From assembly GCA_914767715.1 (NCBI GenBank), contig OU612075.1, positions 8,124,001 to 8,188,000 on the forward strand: a stretch of 64,000 bases of DNA, read 5' to 3'. The number at the start of each line of letters is the position of its first letter. Positions within the stretch are counted from its first letter, which is position 1. Below the pieces are notes generated by a model. The model was not told the origin of the DNA. It was given only the letters and a program-made list of their open reading frames with translations, and made no database searches. The stretch comes from Membranipora membranacea. Its lineage: Eukaryota > Bryozoa > Gymnolaemata > Cheilostomatida > Membraniporidae. The position numbers and the translations under genes were made by a program. Below, piece after piece: positions 48,593 to 61,000 of this stretch.

Positions 48593-49675
48593 AGAGGAGC
48601 TGGTAGATCTTGGTAAGGCGACTCATTAAAATACCTAGCCTTTTACTGTTTTAAGCAATTTTTCATTCATGTGCAATCTGTTTAATTATTTCATTGTGTT
48701 TCTTTCTTGTTTTTCGTTCTGTCATATTTCAAAATTAATCTGTTGAGAATGAGATAACAAGCGTGTACATGCAAGAAGAATGTTTTCAAGCTTTAGCAAT
48801 GAGCAACCAATAGGCCTTTATATCTTGTTGTAGCAATAATATTTGTTCTCAAAATAGCATTTTACCATCCATTTTGCATTGTTCATAAGTTTGTTTATTG
48901 CTCTATGATGGAATTAATAATACATATTCACATCAACAAAAGTTTCCATTACACTTCACAGTAGAACGTTTTGAGGCCATGTTGAATGTTGTGTTCAGAC
49001 ATGGCATGTGAATGAATGAATAAAATTTTGAGTCTAAATATTGTGTTAGTCCTATCATTGTCTTGAAGCTGCGGATTCCGTCAAGGAAACATAACTCTCA
49101 AAATAAAAGTCAGATTGATTGCCGACCAGTTGTTTTTTTAAGACAGCGTGTCAAAATGAGGCCAGCTGTATGTAAGAAAGTGTCAACTGTTCTGTTTTAG
49201 GTATTACTCAACTGATGAATCAATAACAAGGATTGAATGGAATCCTATAAAATGTGATGGCAATGTGGTGCATGGTCAGCTACGTGCCTCTTAATCATGA
49301 ATATATGTGCATCAGCAAATGCAGTGGCCGTGATAGCTAAATTGACTAGACATACAGTTTTATAACTACCCTGGCTTTGCAAAAAATGTGAATTTCAACT
49401 GAGATATTAATAACCGCCCGCATAACAACAGATAGATTAGATTATAAAGGCTACTTTCATAAAGGTCACTGTCGAGGTCCATTCATGTAAAAAAGGTGTC
49501 GACTTTTGATTGAATTTTTTGGTAATCCCTTCATAATTTGATTGAAGACATTGATGATATTATGGATCATGATTCCCATTCAATTTTATACCTATAAAAT
49601 TGCAATTGACTTATATAATACAGGACAAAACATTTTTTAGCAATATCTGGTTGCAATCTGTTACGAATTTGTGAG
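48593..49675. other. Spacer between TNF-C and the extra TNF-D first exon
   Basis: TNF-C 3' flank with its AATAAA. From about 49495 a stretch with TTTTTTGG and GATTGAAGACATTG resembles the flanks upstream of TNF-B and TNF-D. No exon seen. Confidence 0.45.
49019..49024 (+). promoter_or_regulatory. Likely polyadenylation signal of TNF-C
   Basis: AATAAA about 430 nt after the TNF-C stop codon. Confidence 0.45.
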
Positions 49676-49927
49676 ATGGGTGCAAATAGTACTGCAAAAG
49701 AAATAAAAATAATTGTCTGCAACATCATCAGCACCAACCTTCACTATCTGGCTGTGGGGAATGCAAAGCAAAGCCTTTTGAGTTGGCTTCTTTGGTTATG
49801 CTCAGCTTGGCACTTTCAGCTTTTTCTTCACAATGAAACGAGTTTTCATATACTTGAGCTCCATTACCAGGAATTAACTAAGAGCATTGCTCAGGAATAT
49901 GAGGGTAACTTGGCAGAGATCAGTCAG
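49676..49927 (+). pseudogene. Extra copy of a TNF-D-type first exon (alternative first exon or decayed duplicate)
   Basis: An open 84-codon exon from ATG 49676 to a GTGAGT donor at 49928, phase 0, as in TNF-D exon 1. Its end (YQELTKSIAQEYEGNLAEIS) matches TNF-D (YQELNQRIAQEYEDNLEVIK). The middle is similar in DNA but shifted: the ancestral reading of the anchor (KPFELASLVMLSLALSAF) lies in another frame and runs into TGA. In the open frame a different hydrophobic run appears (SLLSWLLWLCSAW). It could be spliced to TNF-D exon 2 without breaking the frame, so use as an alternative first exon is not excluded. Confidence 0.6.
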
Positions 49928-50602
49928 GTGAGTATTAAGATAAAGTTAGAGATACTGACGAGTTGGAGAGTGATGGTGTAAGGCAATCCAATTATGGTAG
50001 ATAATAGGTAAGGTTAAACTTACTGGATCATCGCAACCAGGAATAATAATGATCATGTTACACATGGGTCATGCGGCCCCCTGCAGCACAAAAAAAACAA
50101 TGCTTTATTGACTTGAGTACTGTAAGATATGTCCCATGCAGCACCTGCCACATGTCTTACAACACCTGTTGCCAGTGACGGTTTGAAGTGCCAATTCAGA
50201 ATAGCATAAATTTTTTAAATTCAGTATTTAACACTAATTGTACCAATTATAAGTGACTTCACTGCGCTTGTTTTCCTAGAATTCTAGTTTTGAATCTTTA
50301 TAATTGTCCCACATATCGATTCATTGAACGATTATCCAGACAAACTTCCGCCAAAAAAAGTCACAGTAGATTAGAAATCCATTCATAAAAAAAATGTATT
50401 GATCATGTAATTTGAGTATTTTTTGGCAACTGCCTTGAGCATCTGTTAAACAAAATGTCATGGGATCCTGATTGAAAACACGAATGTTAGTATTTATCTC
50501 ATCAAATAGGGTCAGTATCGCATTCTTTATACTTGCAAGTAACAACAAGGTCAAATTTTTTTTTGAAAAATATCACACTGCAGTTCATTGAGAGCTTTCA
50601 AG

Positions 50603-53600
50603 ATGGATGCTGATAATTCTAATACGAAATTCAACAGTAACAATATCCCTTCACTTACTGGCTGTGGTAAATGGAAAGCAAGACCTTTGGAGTTGACCTT
50701 AGTGTTTGTGATCAGCATGGCACTTTCAGCTATGTACAATGAAGCAAGATTCAATCAACTTGAACACAACTACCAGGAACTGAACCAGAGGATAGCTCAG
50801 GAATATGAGGATAACTTGGAAGTGATAAAACAGGTTAGTTTTAAAGCATCTATGAAATGAAGATTGGGATTTTCAAAGCTGTTTTTCCAGCTAATCAGCT
50901 TCAAAACAAGCCCAAAATTGACCCTCTCGGACCACTACAAGCTGTGTTATGAGGCATTGAAGTCGGCCCTTTCAATAATTGCTCGTGAAATCGGAAAGCC
51001 TGGGTGTGAGGTCACGGCAGGGATTTCAACCGATATGCGACATTTTTGGACAAAAAGAGACATCTTCACACATATTTTTGCAGAGAATTCTGTGGTAACT
51101 GATCTATGGGTTCCCCCTCTATATTTCATTGTGGGTACTAAGTTCCTACCCGTTCCCAGTGACTTGTAACACAGAACTTCTGGCACGAAATACTTAAGCC
51201 TTGGAAGCCAGATGCTTGAACTTGAGAGATAGTACCTTTAAGACAGCTGTGGGCAACATGCGGCCTTTTTGCCAGTGCGGCCTAATGGGTGATCTTTTGC
51301 GGCCTAATTGTAGCCTTATGTCCTTGAAAATCATACACTCAAGTTTCAACTGTCCTGTGGATGTCCAAGTATGCATTACCCTCTTCAAGCACAATTCATG
51401 TTGGGATATCAAAATATTGCATTCTGTATTTACCATGCGCTAAGTTAATTACATGCTAGCAACTCAAGGAAATTCCCTATTCTACACAAAAGCATCATAA
51501 ATGTACTGGCGCCAACTATTCTTTCACAAGCTTCCATTTGAATAAATACCCCAAACAGTGAAGACATCGTCGTTATATTGTGAGAGAAAAGCAATTTAAT
51601 CAATTCATTCACCTTTGGATAATATTTCAACTACAAACTGTTTTTTGCAAAGCTGTCATTTTGAGCAAGAGCGGCAAAGTTGTTCTATCAAAAATTTGAC
51701 ATGTTACAATTGCTCCAGCATTTTGGCTGAAATGTTCCAGATTGAATGTCATTGGCAAGTAAGGAAATGTTTACTGCACCTCTTGAGCGCCCATCCTGCC
51801 CTTTGCACTACTGCTTGAAACACTGGGAGTTGAAAAATATGATGCCTATTGCAACATAACAATAACATTTTTAGTTTGTATAAAATACACAGTGCAAAAT
51901 TATACTTTACGTTACAAGTTTATGCCGGAAAAATATGTTGTGGCTTTTTGTGTTGATTCTGCATAAAATGCGGCCTTCCTCAAAAAAAGGTTGCCCATCC
52001 ATGCTTTAAGATAATATATGCATGATGAGGAACAGAGGGAATCCTTGTCTCTATTGCTCCCTCCCTTGCCAGGTATTGTCAAAGGATTGTAATATGTAAT
52101 GTAGGATCAGTGGGTACTATTATCCATGCGGTACTTAAGCCATGCGATGAAGTCACAGTTAGTGAGTTTCATAGATAGTTTTTGGTTGTTAATCTTACAC
52201 GGTACTCTTGCAATCTGTGGTATCATGCAGCATAGTATTGTCTTGATCAAGTTCGACCAGTGAAAAACAGAACCTATTTTTACATTCTGTCACAGCAGTG
52301 TGTCTCTGGAGATATCCACTCAAGAGAAAAGAGAGGTGAAAGTGAACATGTAAGGCAATTTCATCGTGGTATGTAAATTTTTATTATCCATTTTATCGTG
52401 ACCATGAGAAGGTCATTTATCAATGCTAGGATTTGACATTAACCTTGAACTCTAGAAAACTTTAAGTGATGCAACTATGCTCTGAGTTCTAGGATCTATT
52501 GTCCTGCAGCCTAAGTAAGGCCAAGTAACACCGTTTCATTATCGATGTAAGTATCTAATCCCTGCGGGGGGGGGGGGGAGGAAGACAAGTTAATGTGCTC
52601 GAAGGCAAGAATTCACAGTAGTGAAGAACTACTTTCAGAGGCCTCTCATCACAAGATGCCACAACAGGTCACCTGAAGATAATCAGCAAAACAATGATAC
52701 AAACATCTTTTTCATTCATCACATAATAGGAATATCTATGTTTGAAGGATTAAAGCTGACAAGTTTTAAAAGATTGGCAGGTATTAATCATGTACATGTA
52801 CTACTTACGCTAGATGAGAAGAAATAGAACTAGCTGAACTTTATATTGATTACCGAACAAAATTTGTTTGAATTTTAATTCAAGGTATACCAAGCCAACA
52901 TATGGCAGTCTTATATGGGGATTCTGCAGCGATCGAATCATTCAGCAACCAGCAAGGTGAGTGTATATTATAATTTTAAACGACCAAAAAGCAGAGTCCC
53001 ACATGCTACAAACCAAAACTCCACACCATTCACCTTCCTATCATTCTCCCTTCTAGATTCACATTTTACATACGAGACTTATTTTCTTCCCACAGACAAC
53101 AATTCAACATTGAAAATGGAACCAGGTGCGCTTAGACCTCAACATTCACGTCCTAGATGTAGTAGTGGAATTATGGAAAATAGCAAACATGGAAAATGGT
53201 GTAAAGGAATCGGAAAGGAACCTGACCTTTATTTATTACCAGGTATAGCTACATTAAATATGTTTTTGTTGTTATGGTTTTGATTTACAACTGATGCCAT
53301 ATCCAAAACTTATGGATGGTCGAATGTCAGTCAATGCCTAGTATATTTGTGCTCAAATCATATGGTTCCGACTGCATGGTTTGAGGTCACAGGAACAAAA
53401 TGGACAGATGAAGCCGGACAAAACTTGCTGCTTTGATTCGCATTCTTTTTTTTTGAAATAAGAGAGTTTTTACAATTTGTTATTCTTTCTTTTTTGTATT
53501 ATGAGATCGGACTGGACATAATCAGATTGATTCCCTAGTTTTTTTTCTGACAGATCTAATCCGTTTACAGGCATTATTAAAATATCTTATTGTGGGTTTT

Positions 53601-54750
53601 TAAAGGACGGGAGTTTCAATATCTGTCTAAACCTTCATGGCTGCAAGGTGAAAACAATAGGTGGTACAACTACCTCAAAGACGGAACAGAAAATTACCAC
53701 AACAAGATTGAAATATTAACAAGAGGAGTATATATTGTAACTGCAAAGGTGTGTTAGCATTATATTGTGCAAGCAACATGGGACACTCGAGGTTTATGGC
53801 TATTTCTCATGATTTCCATTTGTTTTTTTTTATATGTTGATGAGAGATATGCATGCAATGTTCTGCATGAACATGTTCTTCAATTACTTGTGTGGAATGA
53901 ATTCTGATGAAATGACAATACCATGTTTGTGAGAACTTTTGGGGGTTTGGATAAAAGGTTTGAGAGCACTAAACTGATGACATCTATAATTGTGATGACT
54001 CAATTCATAAAGGAAGTTAACCAAACCAGCTTACAACTTCAAAACTTGCAAATACATGTGTTGGCAGCAGTATCTCATTGGGTAGGGGGTAATGATCCGC
54101 CTTAGACGTGGCTTAGTTGTGGTATGAGCCCATACTCTACAGGGAACAGGTGAGCAATTGTGCTATTAAAGCTCCTGGCCCTGTCTGTTCCATGAAATTC
54201 TATTTTCTTATTTCCAAAATGCAGATGGTGTTTCTGGAATTAACACCACACTCAGAAACAGGTGCATCATATGTGATCTACGCTAAGAACAACAACACAA
54301 GTGGAGATGAGAGAGTTATTGCATCATGTAAACTTTTGTTTCCGGAATACCGTTACTACACCAACCTGATTCCACATCATTGCTCTATCTGGCAGGTGAG
54401 AAACTATATTAGATGAATTTTTAGGTGCATTATGAAGATCAACGGTAAAATGCTTTTGCAGATGCAAATATTTTCTCCAGTCATTTAATGGATATGAGTC
54501 GATTTCATCAGTTGCATAAATGGTCAAATTAATCATTCTCCTGTCTAACTATTGATTCAATTCTGCAAACACGTACTTTTAATATTTGGCAACATTGTGT
54601 TCTGTTTTCTTATTTCAGCTATACAGATTTGATGCGAATGATATGGTTTACATGAAGATAAGCTCTGATGACATTTGGTTTGAGGTTAATAAAAGCTCAT
54701 TCTATCTGACATTGATCAAATTGAATGACTGCCTAGATTGCCTGCTTTAA
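50603..54750 (+). CDS. TNF-D: TNF superfamily type II membrane ligand, 322 aa, 7 exons
   Basis: Exons: 50603-50833, 52296-52368, 52885-52956, 53096-53242, 53606-53748, 54225-54395, 54619-54750 (969 nt, TAA). Membrane segment ~29-45 (LELTLVFVISMALSAMY), predicted stalk helix NQLEHNYQELNQRIAQEYED, furin-type site REKR at 87-90, motif MAVLYGD, Cys ... HGKWCKG, then TNF-homology domain: KPSWL ... GVYIVTAK, cysteine pair (IASC ... HHCSIWQ), NDMVYMKI, YLTLIKL. It has two further Cys near the C terminus (DCLDCLL) that TNF-A, -B, -C and -E lack. The acceptor of exon 2 could be 3 nt further on (CAG/CAG). It is the most diverged of the B/D/E group in the TNF domain. Confidence 0.83.
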
Positions 54751-55140
54751 ACAAAATGTCCTCCACACTCAGAAACAATATTCACTTAGAGTTACGCTTT
54801 GCGAAAAAACTTTTTTTAGAAGACTCAATCGACATGATCCATGAAGTCTACACAAAAGATGAGCAATCTACCCGCCATGGCGTTTCATCAGGAACGAGGC
54901 AAACCCTATGATTACTATTGCCTATATAAATAGGCATACCAAGTGCTACGACTAAAAAGAGGACACCGGAAGTTTCTTTTGGTGCTAGATAAAGATAAAG
55001 ATGTATGTGGCATGTGCTTTTTCCGCAAACTTTATCATTGAACTTATACACATCCTTGACCAGGCATTTTCTATGTGGCTGTATAATAATAAGTTTTCAC
55101 CAGAGTTAACTGAGCAGTTGCACTCCGAAACTAATATCTT

Positions 55141-55146
55141 AATAAA
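55141..55146 (+). promoter_or_regulatory. Possible polyadenylation signal of TNF-D
   Basis: AATAAA about 390 nt after the TNF-D stop codon. Confidence 0.3.
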
Positions 55147-56060
55147 AATGCGATGTAGCCGGTAACCGGCTGAACATATCCTACTGGATGGGTGTGGAGG
55201 AGAGGAGGCCAAAACAAAAAGGCTGATCATGGATGATCGCCAACAGTGAGTGAGAGTGCATTGGTATATTGGTATTGGTTGAGTCTCTAGTTAAAGGTGA
55301 ACTTACCAAGTCTTAATCCTTATCGGAGGGACTCAATCCAAATGATAGCCTCTTGTACCTGGAAATACAGAAAATGTACCAATTTATTGTCAAAAGTTGG
55401 GAAACTAGGGGCAAAGAAGTTTTATTAAACTTTTTTCTATCAGATTGTTTCAGTGATGCAATACCATGGTTTTAGCCCTATTGTTTTCACTTCAATTTTG
55501 TTTGCATTCACTTTATATCCCGATTTGCCGCAAAAGATACAAAGATACTTAATTCTACTGAACTCACAGGTGGCATGTTAATGCATTATCCTTGTGAAAA
55601 TCCGCATATATGCTCTTTTTGGGAATGAAACTGAGTACTTTAGCAGCTTATGCGTGTGAGATTGACTTGCTTACCACATTATGTGTTGAAATGCTTCACT
55701 TGGTTGCTGGAGTAAGTCCAACGCAACTTTCAAGTTTCAACCGTCCCTCCGACAAAACTACTGGGAACTCTAAAGTGATTAAAATGGATGTGGTGATAAA
55801 TTCCTGAGTCAATCGGATATTCTTAAAACTTTACAATAGTTCTGTATTGGTGAGTTGATGCTTGATGTTGATGGCTTTCCGATAAATGCTTCGATTTCAA
55901 GCGAGTATGGCTTTTATGGTTCCACAACAAGCGGAGAGTTTGGCTATTTTGCAAAAGCTATCAGATTTGGCCTCTTTTGTATAAGGCTGTAGCAATGATC
56001 CTGCTAATGCATAATTGTTGAGGGTGTAAAAATGCACAAACTCTGAACCCCGCCGGGGGT

Positions 56061-56101
56061 CGTCGGGCCGGTGGGAAAAAGTCTGGGGGCCTCAGACTAA
56101 A
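56061..56101 (-). repeat. TAGTCTGAGGCCCCCAGAC-type dispersed repeat, reverse copy
   Basis: On the minus strand it reads TTTAGTCTGAGGCCCCCAGA then CTTTTTCCC. Confidence 0.6.
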
Positions 56102-57267
56102 TCTGGCAATAAATGAGAAGACAAAAGATTATGAGGCTTTTCATCTTGTTCTTGGAAACTTGTCAATTATTGGATAGTCACATACTATTTATATCTATTT
56201 TGTCTGGATTCTGGCCATAATCATGGGGGAAATACCTTCAAAAACAGGATATAGTTAGGGATTTCCCTATCACATCTGGATATCATTTCAAAAGCAGACA
56301 GACTAATCTTTCTGGCTCAATGTTATGTCATAACCACATCACTTTATCAATAAGAATATTAAAACTCGCCTTCACAAGGCTATTGCTCTTGTTTGGGCTT
56401 CCCTATGACACCAGGATATCAATGCAGTAACACCAATGGCAGTTGTTGGCTAAAATTGTGTCATGTGTTCAACCTATTTGCATACAGAGATGCACAGTTA
56501 TTCTCCTATCATAACAAAACGTGAAGTGAGCAGAAAATAGAAATGGTCAACAGTTCGCTAACACAGTACGCCTCCTAGTTAGCTGACGTCAAACCTGGGC
56601 ACTTTCGAATAAGAATATTCTCCACCGACAGACATTTTGAGAACTTGAGAACTTAAATACAATTATGACATTGTTTCCTAATCACGCCAATGACCTTGAC
56701 GCCACTTTATGATCAAGTAAAAGTTCCACAGCATTGTTGTCAAAATGTCAATAAATGTTTTGATGAATTGTACTAAAACTAAACTTATAAAATAACTGTT
56801 AGTCATTGTTAGTTCATTGTAGTTTACCATTCGGAAAATCAGGAAACAAATTTTACATTATTCTATTTATTTTTGAACATTTATGATCAGCAGAAAAACA
56901 GAAAAACAGAAAAGCATTGAAGTGTGAGCTATACCATTATAAAGAATAAAAAACTGATACGATAAACCATGACCCTACTATACAAAAAATAATCTACTGC
57001 AAAATATTCTACCATGAAAGAATTGTACCGTAAAGTCTTGCCTTTCTAGATAGGGCTACATCAAAAATATTTAGCCTTACATTTAAGCACCATGGGGGTC
57101 AAAAACTCTCTTAGGAAGACTGAAGAAATGAGATTGATATGTAGTAGAAGGAAAACCTTAGTGAGCATCATCAAAAGTGAGGACGGGGGAAGGTGAAGGT
57201 TAATAATGCGGAGTTGAGAATATGAACAATAACGAGAAGAGGAAAAAAATGACACACCTTTGACCTA

Positions 57268-57492
57268 GGGGGGTCTTCCAAATAGAAATCAGCAAAAATC
57301 GCAACATTGATCACTCAAACAGTGAGTGAGACCTGCTGGGGTGTTGCTCATACATCCCTCGCTCAATGATGGAACTATATACATTCTGAGTGAGCGATTT
57401 GATAGCGGTTTTGTCTAATTGAAACACACCAAGTGAGTGATAATTTTGAGCGATGTGATACTGATGATTCGCTTCAAATTGAAAGACCCCCC
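57268..57492 (+). mobile_element. MITE family 3, copy 1 (ends GGGGGGTCTT / AAAGACCCCCC)
   Basis: 225 nt with inverted G/C-rich ends. Interior is rich in GTGAGTGA and TGAGCG words and shares order with the copy at 60861-61085 read in reverse. Confidence 0.75.
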
Positions 57493-58094
57493 ATGGTACC
57501 CCTTCCCCCTTTTGATATATAAAAGCCCAGTGTGACAAAGTACTTGTGCTCATAGGCAAGACTTTACAGTGGGTTGAAAAAATAGTCCATAATGTGAATT
57601 AAATTGGCATAGGATACTGAAGCAGGATTGCCATGTTATATTTTTTTACAGATTTCACTCTAATGTAGGACGAAGCCTAGTCCGCATAGGGCATTAGCAC
57701 ATGGTGTGAAAGTTTAACCCGTATTACCAACGGATATTAATAATTGATATATTTACATAATTTAAAAAAATACAATCATAAAACTGAATACATGTCGGTG
57801 TGAGGTCATGTCATTTTCAAAACAATTTGGTTTAATCCAACCAACTTTTGACAACCATTATAAATTCCGACAACATAATATTTAATATTTAAAGGGCATA
57901 CATAATACTTTTGTACAGTTTTTTATGACTTCTTGTAATACATGAATCCCTATGCCTGAATTCCCCATTTGTCGTTTCCCCCACTCGTTGACATGTATAG
58001 TCAGCATGCTTTTGAAGGACACGAAAATGAAATTTGACCTGCCTTTCTTTACAGTGAGACAGGTTTCTGCTGTCACTACTTTTTGCGTTCTGAT

Positions 58095-61000
58095 CTATAA
58101 CAGGTCGTCGTTCAGTTTTATAACTGCTAAGAACATGGTCTCTTTCCTTACCTCAAACCAGATGTATGTATTGATCCTCATATAAACTTTATCATACTTC
58201 TGCAGCGGAACTAACTGAAAAAGAAAAGAACACAACTTGTGTCAGTTTTAAGTAGTAACGAGTCTCGCAATCGAATAATTCATATTATCACTTTATAGTT
58301 ATATTTTTATTGTATATATTTATTCATTTTATAAGTATGATGCCACCAATTATAAACTAAGGACCCTTCCAAACCCAATATTGTGGAGGATGGGCGTGAT
58401 CGATACCATTGTACCTATCATTGTAAGTGACTAATGCACAATCCAATAAAGCTTCATTAACAAGCCAAGGTTTTTTGCTTGGTAAGATAGCTGGATTATA
58501 AAAATTAGGCAAAGTTCTTCAAAACTCAATTAACAAAATCATTGAAACAATATTCTATATTTCAGCACAATAACCCTTCTGCGTAATTACGCATTTAAGT
58601 ATTATTAACCTCACCTGCCAAGTAGGACAAGGGAACACCTTACTCCCGTTATCACCTCCTGTTCCTCTGTGGACATGTGCACAGTTGCCGACTTTTGACA
58701 TGGCACCTGTCGAGTGATGGTCAACGTAGACACTATAGCTCGCTTTCAGCGTTACATTCTCAGCCGCTCTCAACTCGGTGAAACGCATCTGTAAAAAGAA
58801 CGAAAAGAGTCTTACTGCCCAGGATTGTGGTTCATTGTGCCAAGCTCTAGGTTTGAGACATGATGTATGGAACTAAATTTGACACGTAACACAATATTAT
58901 GAAAATATGCCAGTCGATGACATTATTGTTCGATTCTAACAGTGGTTCATACTGAGAACTATTAGTAAGATCTCGCTCTCACAACCAGATGTGGTTGTTG
59001 GTGGTTTTTCCACTAACTGCAACCCTGTCCAAAGTTCAAGAACAAAAACTAATCAAATGCATTAGCAATAATAACTACTGCTTCAAATGTTGAAAGAACA
59101 GTTAAGGTCCAGTCAATGTTTTGGTTTTGATTGATTGGGTAGGGTTTCACTCCATCCAACCAAGCAGAGACAAAACATTGGCTAGTTAACGTCATGAAGG
59201 AAAACATTTACTTTCCATATTACTAGAAATATAACTATATACCTTTAATCAACCTGGCTACCTAATTAGTCATGGTAAGATATCGCCATCAGCCTAGATC
59301 AGAAAAAAAGTTGTGACAACTTCAAAATTATGAATCTGATTTGCCTGCATTTAGTGTCACGGCTGCTCAACTAGTAGGCTGGCAGCGATTTGAGAAGAGC
59401 AACACTGAATGGAGGCAATTGGATCAAACATGATCTACCACTAACCAATTATTTGCCTACTCACACTTGATGCTATAATGTACATTCCGGATTGTTTAAC
59501 CTCAATCTTCTGAACACCGCTATCTGTGGTATCAACACTGTAATACTGTGAGGATTCTGTTGTGTTCATCCATGAAGCTTGTGCAAAGTACATGTAGTTA
59601 TAGCTTCTACCTGAAATCATTGAGCCATACTTTGGATGAAATGGAGAACAAATACAACCTGGAGTTACAGGGGTCACAGAATTTTGCTGAATTATATGTT
59701 GTGAATAGCGATTTTAAGCGTTGAAAAAATCATGAGGTCAAATCAATAAAAATTTCTAGTACACTTGAATAACATTTGTGAGTAAGATCAAGATTTACAA
59801 TTGTATTTTCAGCTAGTGGATATTTCAATAGAAGGTTTCCACTGGAAAAGAAAATTGGATACCTCGCTACGGCGCTGCTCTTATTGTGAAAATAAATCCT
59901 GCTTCTTTTTTACTTTGATTTTACTTGATGCCAACATACGATGTACAGGATTTAAAAGATTTTTCTAAAATATTTTATTCCCTGAAATCACCATTCATTC
60001 AGTTCCTTGTATATTATCATATTGTAGGGTATAATACAATGTCATATTATTTTGCCACATTGAATAATTTTCTAGATTGAATAGAGCCAAAAGTCCTTAT
60101 GAATAGACCTTTATGAATAAAGAGCCATCTATGTCTCACTCCCGGTTTTTTATTTTTATTGTTTCACTTGTTTTGGCACATTCGGAAGAACATCATTTTA
60201 ATAATGCAGTTTACTGTCGATAAATGTTAAAAAAAAAAAAAACAACTGTAATAAAGAAATAGAACTCACTTTGAAGCTGAAAGATATCTTTTGACACGCC
60301 ATTTCTCCTACACCATCCGTCCCTATAGGTATTAGTGAATGAAGAGTTACATGCTGGAGGGGTCTCTGCGCCCGGATTAGGTCTCATCTTCAGTTTAGAT
60401 GAAATTCCTACAACAGCAAAGATTCAAGCCTGTTATATGTGCCATGACTATGACATTGGCTGACTAGCCAGTAAAGAACAACATTTGATACTTGAAAACA
60501 ATATAATTGTAATTAACAGACAATTGGTAAATCTGGTAATGTTTTCCACATATGGAGCTAATAAGATTTGTTTCTTGGAGCCGGGTAGAGTGAACACAGG
60601 TTCTTTTCTGAACGTCAAAGTTGACAAGCTTTGACCACCCTTCCCTACTATTGAACTTCGCTAGTCAATTCAACCTGCAAAAGAGGTTGCCAGCTGCCTA
60701 CAGCAGAGTCTCAAATTTTCATGCATGGTGCTATGGTATATAACTAGGTCTCCTGTATCAAACCATAAAGGCAACTGCCTCCAGGATGAATGTCTGACGG
60801 TTGACCCGCAACCATTGATGAAATACAAATAGAAACTCTTTTCACTGTAACCCGGGGGGGGGGGGGTCTTTTAATGAGAATGAGCAATGCTTTTTAAAGC
60901 TTATTATCACCATCACACCGCTCAAAATGATCACTTACTTGGTCTTTTAATTAGACAAAATCGCACCCAAATTGCTCACTCAGCATGCATATAGTTCTAT

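Larger units (their letters stand above)
54751..58094. other. Spacer between convergent TNF-D and TNF-E
   Basis: No exon recognised. Contains a reverse-strand copy of the AGTCTGAG...CCCCCAGAC repeat (56061-56101) and a 225-nt element with GGGGGGTCTT ends (57268-57492). Confidence 0.55.

Noticed and set aside
52915-53283. Single 122-codon plus-strand gene
   Set aside because: This frame only runs through TNF-D exons 3 and 4 plus intron; the spliced TNF-D model explains the conserved parts.
3520-60866. CRISPR array or bacterial operon features
   Set aside because: No spaced direct repeats of CRISPR type; genes are intron-split, so the window is eukaryotic.
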